64,000 nt of DNA from Aurantiacibacter luteus. Lineage in GTDB: Bacteria; Pseudomonadota; Alphaproteobacteria; Sphingomonadales; Sphingomonadaceae. Positions 18,351 through 26,778 of the stretch are shown here, one piece after another. Location of the stretch: the NCBI RefSeq assembly GCF_001010945.1, contig NZ_LBHB01000002.1, positions 744,001 through 808,000 of the forward strand. Reading direction: 5' to 3'. The translations under genes and the position numbers were made by a program. Each line of letters starts with the position of its first letter. The stretch's first letter is position 1. The notes beneath the pieces were generated by a model that saw only the letters and a list, made by a program, of their open reading frames with translations, searched no databases and was not told where the DNA came from.

Positions 18351-19450
18351 TGGGCGCTCTCGCACAGGGCGCGCAGGGCGGCGGCGATGGCATCCATCTG
18401 CTCGGCCGTGCCCACGGTGATGCGAAGCGCGTGGCCGAGGCCCTGGCCCGGCAGGTGGCGCACGGCGTAGCCGGCATCGGCGATGGCGGCGAGCGCGGCC
18501 TCGGCACTCACCGCGCCCTCGAACAGCACCATGACGAAGTTCGCCTCGCTCGGCACGGCGCGCAGGCCGTGGTTGCCCAGCGCCTCTACGGCGGCAACGA
18601 AACGGGCGCGTTCCTTCGCGTTATGGTCGCGGCTGGCGCGCACGAAATCCGCGTCGCCTAGCGCCGCCTCTGCCGCCGCCTGCCCCGCCAGCGTCACGTT
18701 GAAAGGGCCGCGGATGCGGTTGAGTGCATCGACCAGGTGCGGCGCGCCGGTGGCCCAGCCGATCCGCTCGCCCGCGAGGCCGTGGATCTTGGAAAAGGTG
18801 CGGGTGACGAGCACGTTCTCGTTGGCTGCAGCCAGCGCCAGCCCGCCGTCGTCCTCGCCATCGGGCAGGTATTCCGCATAGGCCTGGTCGAGCACGAAGA
18901 GCACGTTCGCAGGCAGTCCCGCGTGCAGCCGCGCCACCTCGGCGGCGGGCAGGTAGGTGCCGGTCGGGTTGTTCGGATTGGCGAGGAAGGCGACGCGCGT
19001 GCGCTCACTGACGGCGGCCAGCAGGGCATCGACGTCGGCGGCGTAGTCCTTGTCCGGAACTTCGACAGGCGTCGCCCCGCAGCGCCGTGCGGCGATGTCG
19101 TAGACGGCGAAGCTGTAGCGGCTGAACAGCACCTCGTCGCCCGGCCCGGCAAAGCCTTGCGCGGCGAGGTTCAGGAGCTCGTCCGAGCCCGTGCCGCAGA
19201 CCACTAGCGCCGGATCCAGGCCGTGGACCTTGCCGATGGTGGCGCGAAGGCTCGTCGAGTCCGGATCGGGGTAGCGATGCGGCGCGGGCGCGGCCTCGCG
19301 CGCGGCCAACGCGGCGGGGCTGGTGCCGAGCGGGTTCTCGTTGGCCGAGAGCTTGACCAGCGGCTTGCCGTCCTTGCCCGCGCTCCTGCCGGGGACATAG
19401 GCGTGGATCGCCGCGACGTAGGGTTTCATCTCGGGCCGGGTGTCGCTCAT
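18347..19450 (-). CDS. hisC: Histidinol-phosphate aminotransferase
   Basis: This PLP-dependent class II aminotransferase works in histidine synthesis and in sphingomonads may also serve aromatic amino acids. The ATG at 19450 ([20 protein letters not shown]) gives 367 residues; a much longer frame upstream is the antisense of metX. Key segments are [48 protein letters not shown] and the PLP lysine in [17 protein letters not shown] (about residue 220). It heads a coupled hisC-tyrA-hydratase run and is divergent from metX. Confidence 0.94.
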   Translation of the reverse strand: MSDTRPEMKPYVAAIHAYVPGRSAGKDGKPLVKLSANENPLGTSPAALAAREAAPAPHRYPDPDSTSLRATIGKVHGLDPALVVCGTGSDELLNLAAQGFAGPGDEVLFSRYSFAVYDIAARRCGATPVEVPDKDYAADVDALLAAVSERTRVAFLANPNNPTGTYLPAAEVARLHAGLPANVLFVLDQAYAEYLPDGEDDGGLALAAANENVLVTRTFSKIHGLAGERIGWATGAPHLVDALNRIRGPFNVTLAGQAAAEAALGDADFVRASRDHNAKERARFVAAVEALGNHGLRAVPSEANFVMVLFEGAVSAEAALAAIADAGYAVRHLPGQGLGHALRITVGTAEQMDAIAAALRALCESAQ

Positions 19451-19537
19451 GGGGGCGGCGCATAGCGGGTGGCGGGCGCGATTGACAGGGGGCAGCGCCT
19501 CGCCCAATCGCCTTTTCGCCCCTATGCCGCACACCCG

Positions 19538-20656
19538 ATGACCAAGCGCGACGCAATCACCTTCCGCTCGGCCCTGCTGCCGCAGCCTTTGCCGCTCGAC
19601 AGTGGGCGCGAACTGGCGGGCGTCGTCATGGCCTACGAGACCTATGGCGAACTTAACGAGGCGCGCGACAACGCCGTGCTGGTCTTCCACGCGCTGACCG
19701 GCGACCAGTTCGTGGCGAGCGAGCATCCCGTCACCGGAAAGCCCGGCTGGTGGGAGCGCATGGTGGGTCCGGGCCGGCCCGTCGATACCGACCGCTACTT
19801 CGTCGTCTGCGCCAACGTGCTCGGCAGTTGCATGGGCTCGACCGGACCCGCCACGCAGGGGCCCGAAGGCGAGCCATACGCCATGCGTTTTCCCGTCATC
19901 ACCGTGCGCGACATGGTGCGCGCGCAGGCGGCGCTGCTGGACGTGCTGGGGATCGACACGCTGCACGCGGTCGTCGGCGGTTCGATGGGCGGGATGCAGG
20001 CGCTGAGCTTCGCCGCCAACTGGCCGCAGCGCACGCGCCGCGTCCTCGCCATCGCCACCACCGCGCGGCACAGCGCGCAGAACATCGCTTTTCACGAGGT
20101 CGGGCGGCAGGCGATCATGGCCGATCCGGCATGGAACGGCGGCGACTATTACGAGGGACAGGGAGAGGGCGGCAAGGGACCGGAAAAGGGCCTCGCCGTC
20201 GCGCGCATGGCGGCGCATATCACCTACCTCTCGGAGGCCGGGCTGACCGAGAAGTTCGGGCGGCGCTTGCAGGACCGTGACGCCAAGAGCTTCGGTTTCG
20301 ACGCCGATTTCCAGGTGGAAAGCTACCTGCGCCACCAGGGCATCAGTTTTACCGACCGCTTCGATGCCAACAGTTACCTCTACATCACTCGCGCGATGGA
20401 CTACTTCGATCTCGCGGAGGAGGCCGGAGGCCGCCTCGCCGATGCCTTTGTCGCGGCACGCGACGTGCGCTTCTGCCTCGTCAGCTTCGATACCGACTGG
20501 CTCTACACCACCGCCGACATGCGCGAGGTCGTCCACGCGCTGAACGCCGTCGCCGCGCCGGTCAGCTTCGTGGAGCTTTCCGCGCCCTACGGCCACGACA
20601 GCTTCCTGCTCGACGTGCCTGCGCTCGACCGCGTGGTGCGGGGTTTCGTCGGATGA
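19538..20656 (+). CDS. metX: Homoserine O-acetyltransferase (MetX)
   Basis: MetX acylates homoserine, the first committed step of methionine synthesis. The ATG at 19538 ([20 protein letters not shown]) gives 372 residues. It has the alpha/beta-hydrolase fold with the nucleophilic Ser in [15 protein letters not shown] (about residue 149). Other family blocks are [34 protein letters not shown] and the C-terminal YGHDSFLLD with the catalytic His. Some family members prefer succinyl-CoA, so the acyl donor is not certain. Coupled by ATGA to the GNAT gene. No SAM riboswitch was seen in the short leader. Confidence 0.93.
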   Translation: MTKRDAITFRSALLPQPLPLDSGRELAGVVMAYETYGELNEARDNAVLVFHALTGDQFVASEHPVTGKPGWWERMVGPGRPVDTDRYFVVCANVLGSCMGSTGPATQGPEGEPYAMRFPVITVRDMVRAQAALLDVLGIDTLHAVVGGSMGGMQALSFAANWPQRTRRVLAIATTARHSAQNIAFHEVGRQAIMADPAWNGGDYYEGQGEGGKGPEKGLAVARMAAHITYLSEAGLTEKFGRRLQDRDAKSFGFDADFQVESYLRHQGISFTDRFDANSYLYITRAMDYFDLAEEAGGRLADAFVAARDVRFCLVSFDTDWLYTTADMREVVHALNAVAAPVSFVELSAPYGHDSFLLDVPALDRVVRGFVG

Positions 20657-21078
20657 ACGCGCTGCCCGCTGGATACGAACTGACCTTCGAGCGCATCGAT
20701 GCCGTCGCGGCGCACGCCTATCTCACACGCAGCTACTGGTCGGCGGGCATCCCGCTGGCGACGGTGGAGCGGGCACTCGCCAACAGCCTTGCGGTCGCCG
20801 TGTGGCACGAGGATGCGCAGGTGGCACTGGCGCGGGTGGTCACCGACCGCGCGACCTTTGCCTACCTCGCCGACGTCTACGTGCTGGAGGATCACCGCGG
20901 CAGGGGGCTGTCTAAGGCGATGGTACAGGCGCTGCACGACCATGCCGACTTGCAAGGCCTCAGGCGCTGGTCGCTGTTCACGCTCGACGCGCAGAGCCTC
21001 TATGCTAGCCTCGGCTGGCAGCCGCTCGCCCACCCCGAGCGCGCGATGGAGCGCCACTTCCCGGACGTCTATCGATGA
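20653..21078 (+). CDS. GNAT family N-acetyltransferase
   Basis: The 141-residue protein has the GNAT core: [39 protein letters not shown] as the acetyl-CoA-binding beta4/motif A and [14 protein letters not shown]. The C-terminal strand is [20 protein letters not shown]. The acceptor is unknown. It is locked between metX and metW by two ATGA overlaps, so it is expressed with methionine synthesis genes. The relation may be regulatory or incidental. No membrane or signal segment is seen. Confidence 0.88.
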   Translation: MNALPAGYELTFERIDAVAAHAYLTRSYWSAGIPLATVERALANSLAVAVWHEDAQVALARVVTDRATFAYLADVYVLEDHRGRGLSKAMVQALHDHADLQGLRRWSLFTLDAQSLYASLGWQPLAHPERAMERHFPDVYR

Positions 21079-21668
21079 GTGAATTGCGCCCCGATCTCGC
21101 CAAGATTGCCGCCGAGGTGCCGCGCGGCGTGCGCGTGCTCGATGTCGGCTGCGGCGACGGGGCGCTGATGGCCGAATTGCGCGATGCCAAGGGCTGCGAT
21201 GCGCGTGGCATGGAGATCGACGGCGACGCGGTCGAGCAGGCGGTCGCGCGCGGCCTCTCCGTTGTGCAGGGCGATGCCGACCGCGACCTGGTCGATTATC
21301 CCGACGCTGCCTTCGACATCGCCATTCTCAGCCAGACGCTGCAGACCGCCCGCCGGCCCGACGCGCTGTTGCGCCAGCTTCTGCGGATCGGCCAGACGGC
21401 TTTCGTCAGCTTCCCGAACTTCGCCTACTGGCGCATGCGGCTGGCGCTGCTGCTGGGGGGGCGGATGCCCGTGGTGCGGCACTTGCCGGTCAGTTGGTAC
21501 GAAACGCCGAACATTCACCACCTGACGATCACCGATTTCGAAGAACTGGCGGCCGAGATGGGCGTGCGGATCGAGGGCAGCTGGTTCTTCGCCGGCGGGC
21601 GCGAGATCGGCGGGACGAACGCCAACTGGCGTGCCGAGCACGCCGTGTTTCGCGTGAGGCGCGACTAG
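21075..21668 (+). CDS. metW: Methionine biosynthesis protein MetW
   Basis: The 197-residue protein carries a SAM-dependent methyltransferase-like fold: VLDVGCGDGALMAELRDAKG (residues about 19-38), GMEIDGDAVEQAVARGLSVV, GDADRDLVDYPDAAFDIAIL and FPNFAYWRMRLALLLGGRMP, the family hallmark. MetW is required along with MetX for efficient homoserine acylation in several proteobacteria. It is coupled to the GNAT gene by ATGA. Its stop overlaps the stop of the convergent membrane protein gene (21665-21668). Confidence 0.94.
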   Translation: MSELRPDLAKIAAEVPRGVRVLDVGCGDGALMAELRDAKGCDARGMEIDGDAVEQAVARGLSVVQGDADRDLVDYPDAAFDIAILSQTLQTARRPDALLRQLLRIGQTAFVSFPNFAYWRMRLALLLGGRMPVVRHLPVSWYETPNIHHLTITDFEELAAEMGVRIEGSWFFAGGREIGGTNANWRAEHAVFRVRRD

Positions 21669-22150
21669 AGCGCCTGGCCCGCCATGTGCGCCAGCGTGAT
21701 CGCGGGCAGCATTCCGAGAAGGCTGGCCGTCAGAAACGCGCGCGCGGTGATCGGCGTTGCCGCGCAGCCTGCCGTCACCACGATATGCGGCACGCCGGTC
21801 AGCCGGGCGACGGCGACATAGATCGATCCCTTGCGCCCGAGATGCTCACTGACCCCGCTCAGACGCTCGCCGAAGCGCGCCTGCATCCGTTCGGCCAGCC
21901 AGCGGCGCGAGGCGAGGAACAGCAGGTGGCTGCCGACGAGCACGCCCAGCGCGACCGCGAGAATGCCTCCGATGCCCAGCAGCAGGCCGGAAATGAACGA
22001 CATCGGCGCGAGCGTTCCGGGCACCGAGAACCCGGTGAAGCCGGCGGTCAGCATGGCGATCAGCACGGGCAGCACGAACGGGCCCCACGGGGTGGCGGCA
22101 AGGCTTTCCAGCAAGCCGAGCGGCAGCCAGGCGGCGATGGTGCTGTCCAT
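21665..22150 (-). CDS. DedA/VTT-like small membrane protein
   Basis: The 161-residue product has about four hydrophobic segments (FVLPVLIAMLTAGFTGFSVP; FISGLLLGIGGILAVALGVLV; AFLTASLLGMLPAITLAHMA). A central GSHLLFLASRRWLAERM and YVAVARLTGVPHIVVTAGCA resemble the [F/Y]xRxxP region of DedA/VTT (SNARE-associated) proteins, with RLTGVP matching R-x3-P. It is shorter than typical DedA proteins (about 200 residues). Function is unknown; the family is tied to lipid scrambling or flipping and membrane homeostasis. It is monocistronic as far as visible. Confidence 0.65.
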   Translation of the reverse strand: MDSTIAAWLPLGLLESLAATPWGPFVLPVLIAMLTAGFTGFSVPGTLAPMSFISGLLLGIGGILAVALGVLVGSHLLFLASRRWLAERMQARFGERLSGVSEHLGRKGSIYVAVARLTGVPHIVVTAGCAATPITARAFLTASLLGMLPAITLAHMAGQAL

Positions 22151-22242
22151 GTGAACCTCATCGCATCAAATCGGGTCGGTGTCCCGGTGTGCGCCGATAT
22201 TCCTGACAATTGGTTGCCGCGCCGGGACGAGCCGTGCGGATG

Positions 22243-23022
22243 CTAGCCGGGCGACGCCGCATCGTTCACGCAGAGCGCCGAATCCCCGCGGGCGAGGCAC
22301 CACAGCGTCAGCCCGGCGGCGCGGGCGCGCTCGGCGGCCATCGAGGTGGGGAGCGAGATGGTGACGAGCCGTGTGGCGCCCGCGCGCACGGCCTTTTCGA
22401 CAATCTCGTAGGAGCAGCGCGCGCTGGAGAGGATGAAGCCGCTCGCTGGATCGGTGCCGGCTGCGGCGAGCGCGCCGACCAGCTTGTCCATCGCATTGTG
22501 CCGCCCCACGTCCTCGCGCGCGTGGAGGATCGTGCCGTCGGGCGTGCAGAATGCGGCGGCGTGGGCGGCGCCGGTGTCGCGGGTGAGCGGCTGGTGATCG
22601 CGCAGGGCGGCGAGCGCGGCGAACAGCGCGGCGGGCTCGAGCGGGTCGTGCGCCGGGACGGAGGGCAGGGCGCGCATGACCGCCTCGAGGTTCTCTATTC
22701 CGCACAGCCCGCACGAGCTTTCCGCCACGCGGGTGCGCACGCGCTCGGTCAGCTTGTCGATGCCGAGCCCGGTAAGGGTGGCGCGCACGATCCAGCCCTT
22801 CTCGACCTCGGCAACGGCGATGTCGGTCACATCGGAAGGCTGCTGCGCCAGTCCCTCGGTCAGCGCGAAGCCGCGGGCGAAATCCTCGAGGTCGGCGGGC
22901 GTCGCCATCATCACGGCGTAGCTGAGCCCGTTGAATTCCAGCGCCACGGGGACTTCGGGCACCCACTGACGCTCGACGGGGAGAGTGGTGCCGTCAAAGG
23001 AATGTTGCACAGTCTCGGCCAT
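22243..23022 (-). CDS. fdhD: Formate dehydrogenase accessory sulfurtransferase FdhD
   Basis: FdhD transfers sulfur to the bis-MGD molybdenum cofactor, which makes formate dehydrogenase active. The ATG at 23022 (MAETVQHSFDG) is preferred to the adjacent GTG, giving 259 residues. The redox or sulfur-carrying motif is SSCGLCGIENL (about residues 101-111). Other family blocks are HAAAFCTPDGTILHAREDVG followed by RHNAMDKLVGA, and ILSSARCSYEIVEKAVRAGA. It follows fdsD after 105 bp that contain a repeat element, so it may or may not be co-transcribed with the fds genes. Confidence 0.95.
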   Translation of the reverse strand: MAETVQHSFDGTTLPVERQWVPEVPVALEFNGLSYAVMMATPADLEDFARGFALTEGLAQQPSDVTDIAVAEVEKGWIVRATLTGLGIDKLTERVRTRVAESSCGLCGIENLEAVMRALPSVPAHDPLEPAALFAALAALRDHQPLTRDTGAAHAAAFCTPDGTILHAREDVGRHNAMDKLVGALAAAGTDPASGFILSSARCSYEIVEKAVRAGATRLVTISLPTSMAAERARAAGLTLWCLARGDSALCVNDAASPG

Positions 23023-23030
23023 CACCCACT

Positions 23031-23120
23031 CCGCTCATCCCGAGCTTGTCGAAGGATTGCTTCCCTTCGGCCCGCGACATGCAAGAAAAGACGACCCTTC
23101 GACAAGCTCAGGGCGAGCGG
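23031..23120. repeat. REP-like inverted repeat (CGAGCTTGTCGAAGG type)
   Basis: The left arm CATCCCGAGCTTGTCGAAGG (23036-23055) and the right arm CCTTCGACAAGCTCAGGGCG (23096-23115) are near-perfect inverted copies separated by about 40 bp. This motif is widely dispersed in sphingomonad genomes. It lies between fdsD and fdhD, where it could form a strong hairpin and lower read-through into fdhD. Confidence 0.8.
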
Positions 23121-23127
23121 GTGTGGT

Positions 23128-23409
23128 TCACCCCGCATCCGAATTGTGCAGGTCGCCCTTCTTGGCGAATTCCGTGGCGCGGGTCTGCGGGCCGGGGTCG
23201 CCGTGTTGCTGCAGGTGATCGATCGCGGCGGCGGCGATGGGGTCGAGGCTGGAGCGGTCGCCCGCAAAGATGCCCGCCTTCATGCGCGGATCCCAGAAGC
23301 TGTCGATGTGGTCCGCCGTCGCCAGCACCGCCCTGTCGTGGCCGATGGCGACGAAGTTCCTGGCGATCTGGTTGGCCATGCGGACCAGCGCGGCGTGGGT
23401 GTCCTTCAC
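23128..23409 (-). CDS. fdsD: Formate dehydrogenase delta subunit FdsD
   Basis: FdsD is a small cytoplasmic subunit of the NAD-dependent molybdenum formate dehydrogenase. The start is a GTG at 23409 overlapping the fdsA stop (GTGA), giving 93 residues. The family core is present: VRMANQIARNFVAIGHDRAV, ADHIDSFWDPRMKAGIFA. The C-terminal tail (AAAAIDHLQQHGDPGP) is a little longer than average. The frame remains open upstream through fdsA, but that is spurious. It is the last coupled gene before the repeat at 23031-23120. Confidence 0.9.
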   Translation of the reverse strand: MKDTHAALVRMANQIARNFVAIGHDRAVLATADHIDSFWDPRMKAGIFAGDRSSLDPIAAAAIDHLQQHGDPGPQTRATEFAKKGDLHNSDAG

Positions 23410-26258
23410 TCGGCTGGCTCCATAGGCTCGGGCGCGATGCGGCGCGATTTCTCGGACCAACTCTCGTAGGTCTCCTGCCAGTCGGTCGGCCCGTTGCTGG
23501 GGCTGACCTGCACCGCGGTCACCTTGTATTCGGGGCAGTTGGTGGCCCAGTCGGAATAGTCGGTGGTGACCACGTTCGCCTGCGTCGCCGGGTGATGAAA
23601 AGTGGTGTAGACCACGCCCGGCGCCACGCGGTCGGTGACCGTCACCCGCAGCGTCGTCTCCCCCGTGCGGCTGGCGAGGCGCGCCCAGTCGCCGTCCTTG
23701 AGGCCGCGGTTCTCGGCATCGACCGGGTGCATCTCCAGCAGGTCTTCGGGGTGCCAGACGGTATTCGCCGTGCGGCGCGTCTGCGCGCCGACGTTGTACT
23801 GGGAAAGGATGCGCCCGGTGGTCAGCAGCAGCGGGAAGCGCGGACCGGTCTTCTCGTCCGTCGGCACGTAATCGGTGACCACGAACAGCCCCTTGCCGCG
23901 CACGAAGCCGTTCATGTGCATCACCGGCGAGCCGTCGGGGTACTTCTCGTTCACCGGCCACTGCACGCTGCCGCGCTTCTGCAGCATGTCCCACGATACG
24001 CCGGCGAAGCTGCCCGTCAGGCGGGCGATCTCGTCGAGGATTTCGCTTGGGTGGGTGTAGCTCCATTCTGCCCCCAGCGCGTTGGCGAGCGACTGCGTGA
24101 CCTGCCAGTCCTCCATTCCGTTGGCCGGCTCCATCACCTTGCGCACCGGCTGGATCCGGCGCTCGGCATTGGTGAATGTGCCGTTCTTTTCGAGGAACGT
24201 GCTCCCCGGCAGGAAGACGTGCGCGTAGTTGGCGGTCTCGTTCAGGAAGAGGTCGTGCACGATCACGCAGTCCATCGCCGCGAGGCCATCGGCCACGTGC
24301 CGGGTGTTGGGATCGGACTGCAGGATGTCCTCGCCCTGGATGTAGATCGCCTTGAACGTGCCGTCGACCGCGGCATCGAGCATGTTGTTGATGCGCAGGC
24401 CCGGGTTGGGATCGAGGCTGACGCCCCAGTCCTTTTCGAACAGCGCCCGCGTCTCCCCGTCAGAGAGGTGGCGATATCCCGGCAGCTCGTGCGGGAAGCT
24501 GCCCATGTCGCAGGCGCCCTGCACGTTGTTCTGGCCGCGCAGGGGATTTACGCCGACGCCCGGCCGCCCGACGTTGCCGGTGCACATGGCGAGGTTGGCG
24601 ATGGCCATGACCGTGCTCGACCCCTGCGAGTGCTCCGTCACGCCGAGGCCGTAGTAGATCGCCGCATTGCCGCCCGTGGCGTAGAGCCGCGCCGCTTCGC
24701 GCAGGTCTGCCGCGGGCACGCGGGTGACGGCCTCCAGCACCTCGGGCGAATGCCGCTCGTCGGAAACGAAGCGCGCCCAGTCCTCGTAGGCGTCGATCTC
24801 GCACCGCTCCTCGATGTAGGCGCGGTCGACCAGTCCCTCGGTGACGATGACGTGCGCCATGGCGGTCAGCACGGCGACGTTGGTGCCGGGTTGCAGCGGC
24901 AGGTGGTAGCTCGCTTCGACGTGCGGGGTGCGCACGAGATCGATGCGGCGCGGATCGATGACGATGAGCTTGGCACCCTCGCGCAGGCGCTTCTTCAGGC
25001 GGCTGGCGAAGACCGGGTGGCCATCGGTCGGGTTGGCCCCGATCACCAGCGCGACGTCGGTCTGCATCACGCTGTCGAAGTCCTGCGTGCCCGCGCTGGT
25101 GCCGAATGTCGTCTTCAGGCCGTAGCCGGTGGGCGAGTGGCACACCCGCGCGCAGGTATCGACGTTGTTGGCGCCGAACACGCTGCGGATCAGCTTCTGG
25201 ACGAGGAAGGTCTCCTCGTTGGTACAGCGGCTGGAGGTGATGCCGCCGAGCGCCATGGCCCCGTGTTCGGCCTTGATCGCCTGCACCTTGCTCGCCGCGA
25301 AGCCGAGCGCTTCCTCCCAGCTGACCTCGCGCCACGGATCGTGGATGGAGTCGCGGATCATGGGCGAGGTGATGCGGTCCTGGTGGTTGGCGTAGCCGTA
25401 GGCGAAGCGGCCCTTGACGCAGCTGTGGCCGCGGTTGGCCTTGCCGTCCTTGTACGGGACCATGCGGACAAGCTGTTCGCCGCGCATCTCGGCGCGGAAG
25501 GTGCAGCCGACGCCGCAATAGGCGCAGGTGGTGACGACGGCACGCTCTGGCAGGCCGATTTCCTTCACGCTCTTTTCCTGCAAGGTGGCGGTGGGGCAGG
25601 CCTGCACGCAGGCGCCGCACGAAACGCATTCGCTGGAGAGGAAATCGTCCTCCTTCTGCCCTGCGCTGACCATGCTGGCGAACCCGCGCCCGTCGATGGT
25701 CAGCGCAAAGGTGCCCTGCACCTCGGCGCAGGCGCGCACGCAGCGGCTGCATACGATGCACTTCGACGGGTCGTAGTGGAAATAGGGGTTCGAATTGTCG
25801 GTCGGCTGAGCGAGGTGGTTCGCGTTTTCGTAGCCGTAGCGCACATCGCGCAGGCCCACGGCGGCGGCCTGGTCCTGCAACTCGCAATCGCCGTTGGCGC
25901 TGCAGGTCAGACAGTCGAGCGGATGGTCGGAGATGTAGAGCTCCATCACCCCCTTGCGCAGTTTCTCGAGCCGCGGGGTCTGGGTCTTCACGACCATGCC
26001 CTCGCCAACCGGCGTGGTGCAGCTGGCGGGCGTTCCGCGCGCACCCTCGATCTCGACGAGGCACAGGCGGCAGGAGCCGAAGCTTTTCACGTTGTCGGTG
26101 GCGCAGAGCTTGGGGATGGAGCCGCCCGCTTCCGCCGCCGCGCGCATCACGCTGGTGCCCGCGGGCACGGTGACGGCGCGCCCGTCGATGGTGAGCGTCA
26201 CCTGCTCCTTCGCGGTGGAGGCGGGCGTGCCGAAATCGGGCGCGGGTTCATATCCCAT
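23406..26258 (-). CDS. fdsA: NAD-dependent formate dehydrogenase alpha (molybdenum) subunit
   Basis: The 950-residue catalytic subunit oxidises formate to CO2. In order, it has an N-terminal 2Fe-2S ferredoxin domain (CATDNV..SCRLCLVE), a His/Cys-type 4Fe-4S segment (HPLDCLTCSANGDCELQ), two 4Fe-4S motifs (CIVCSRCVRAC; CVSCGACVQACP), a 4Fe-4S of the molybdopterin domain (CAYCGVGCTF) and the bis-MGD fold. The Mo ligand is cysteine (ARVCHSPTGYG, about residue 371), not selenocysteine. The C-terminal dinucleotide-binding domain includes LTTGRILSQYN. Its start overlaps the mobA end by 11 bp. Confidence 0.95.
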   Translation of the reverse strand: MGYEPAPDFGTPASTAKEQVTLTIDGRAVTVPAGTSVMRAAAEAGGSIPKLCATDNVKSFGSCRLCLVEIEGARGTPASCTTPVGEGMVVKTQTPRLEKLRKGVMELYISDHPLDCLTCSANGDCELQDQAAAVGLRDVRYGYENANHLAQPTDNSNPYFHYDPSKCIVCSRCVRACAEVQGTFALTIDGRGFASMVSAGQKEDDFLSSECVSCGACVQACPTATLQEKSVKEIGLPERAVVTTCAYCGVGCTFRAEMRGEQLVRMVPYKDGKANRGHSCVKGRFAYGYANHQDRITSPMIRDSIHDPWREVSWEEALGFAASKVQAIKAEHGAMALGGITSSRCTNEETFLVQKLIRSVFGANNVDTCARVCHSPTGYGLKTTFGTSAGTQDFDSVMQTDVALVIGANPTDGHPVFASRLKKRLREGAKLIVIDPRRIDLVRTPHVEASYHLPLQPGTNVAVLTAMAHVIVTEGLVDRAYIEERCEIDAYEDWARFVSDERHSPEVLEAVTRVPAADLREAARLYATGGNAAIYYGLGVTEHSQGSSTVMAIANLAMCTGNVGRPGVGVNPLRGQNNVQGACDMGSFPHELPGYRHLSDGETRALFEKDWGVSLDPNPGLRINNMLDAAVDGTFKAIYIQGEDILQSDPNTRHVADGLAAMDCVIVHDLFLNETANYAHVFLPGSTFLEKNGTFTNAERRIQPVRKVMEPANGMEDWQVTQSLANALGAEWSYTHPSEILDEIARLTGSFAGVSWDMLQKRGSVQWPVNEKYPDGSPVMHMNGFVRGKGLFVVTDYVPTDEKTGPRFPLLLTTGRILSQYNVGAQTRRTANTVWHPEDLLEMHPVDAENRGLKDGDWARLASRTGETTLRVTVTDRVAPGVVYTTFHHPATQANVVTTDYSDWATNCPEYKVTAVQVSPSNGPTDWQETYESWSEKSRRIAPEPMEPAE

Positions 26259-26778
26259 GGGTCTGCTCCAGCTCCGCGAGATCCGCGGGCGTATTGATGT
26301 TCGCAGGCGCGGTGGAGGCTTTCACGGCGCGCGCCCTGGCGGCCCTTGCGAAAGCCAGCATCGAGTGGCGTCCTTCACTCTGGAGGATCGCCGAGACACA
26401 CGATGCCGCGTCGTTTTTCCAATGCCCGATAACGGGCTGCGATTCAAGAAATGCCGGGGCGGGCGAAAGCAGGTCCGGCAGGTCTTGCGGCAGGCGCGCG
26501 CTGTCGACGCCGCAGGTGAGCACGCTGGCGAACCCCTCGGCCTCGGCATGGCGCAGCGCGGCGGCGATCCCGCCGAGCGGCCCCATGCCGGGCGCGGGCC
26601 AGTCGGGCAGGGTGGGGGCGGGGGCTTGCTCGCGGCCGACGACGACGACGCGGTCGCACCAGCGCGAGAGACTGGCGACGGCGCGCTCCAGCAGGGTTTC
26701 GCCGCCCAGCTCGGCCAGCGCCTTGTCGCTGCCGAAGCGGCTCGACTGGCCCCCGGCGAGGACGGCGCCGAGGATCAC
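26248..26778 (-). CDS. mobA: Molybdenum cofactor guanylyltransferase
   Basis: MobA attaches GMP to molybdopterin to make the MGD cofactor needed by FdsA. The GTG at 26778 overlaps the fdsB stop (GTGA), giving 176 residues, a little shorter than E. coli MobA (194). The nucleotide-binding motif is ILGAVLAGGQSSRFGSDKAL, followed by GMGPLGGIAAALRHA and LTCGVDSARLP in place of the more usual CD.P motif. The C-terminal NINTPADLAELE is typical. Its position between the beta and alpha subunit genes places cofactor maturation directly in the enzyme operon. Confidence 0.88.
   Translation of the reverse strand: MILGAVLAGGQSSRFGSDKALAELGGETLLERAVASLSRWCDRVVVVGREQAPAPTLPDWPAPGMGPLGGIAAALRHAEAEGFASVLTCGVDSARLPQDLPDLLSPAPAFLESQPVIGHWKNDAASCVSAILQSEGRHSMLAFARAARARAVKASTAPANINTPADLAELEQTHGI

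Noticed and set aside
19451-19537. Possible SAM-II riboswitch before metX
   Set aside because: The 87-bp leader lacks the SAM-II pseudoknot sequence features. Only an isolated TTGACA was seen, with no fitting -10.
19451-20596. Extension of the hisC frame upstream over metX
   Set aside because: MetX on the plus strand is complete and conserved. HisC similarity begins at [11 protein letters not shown] (19450).
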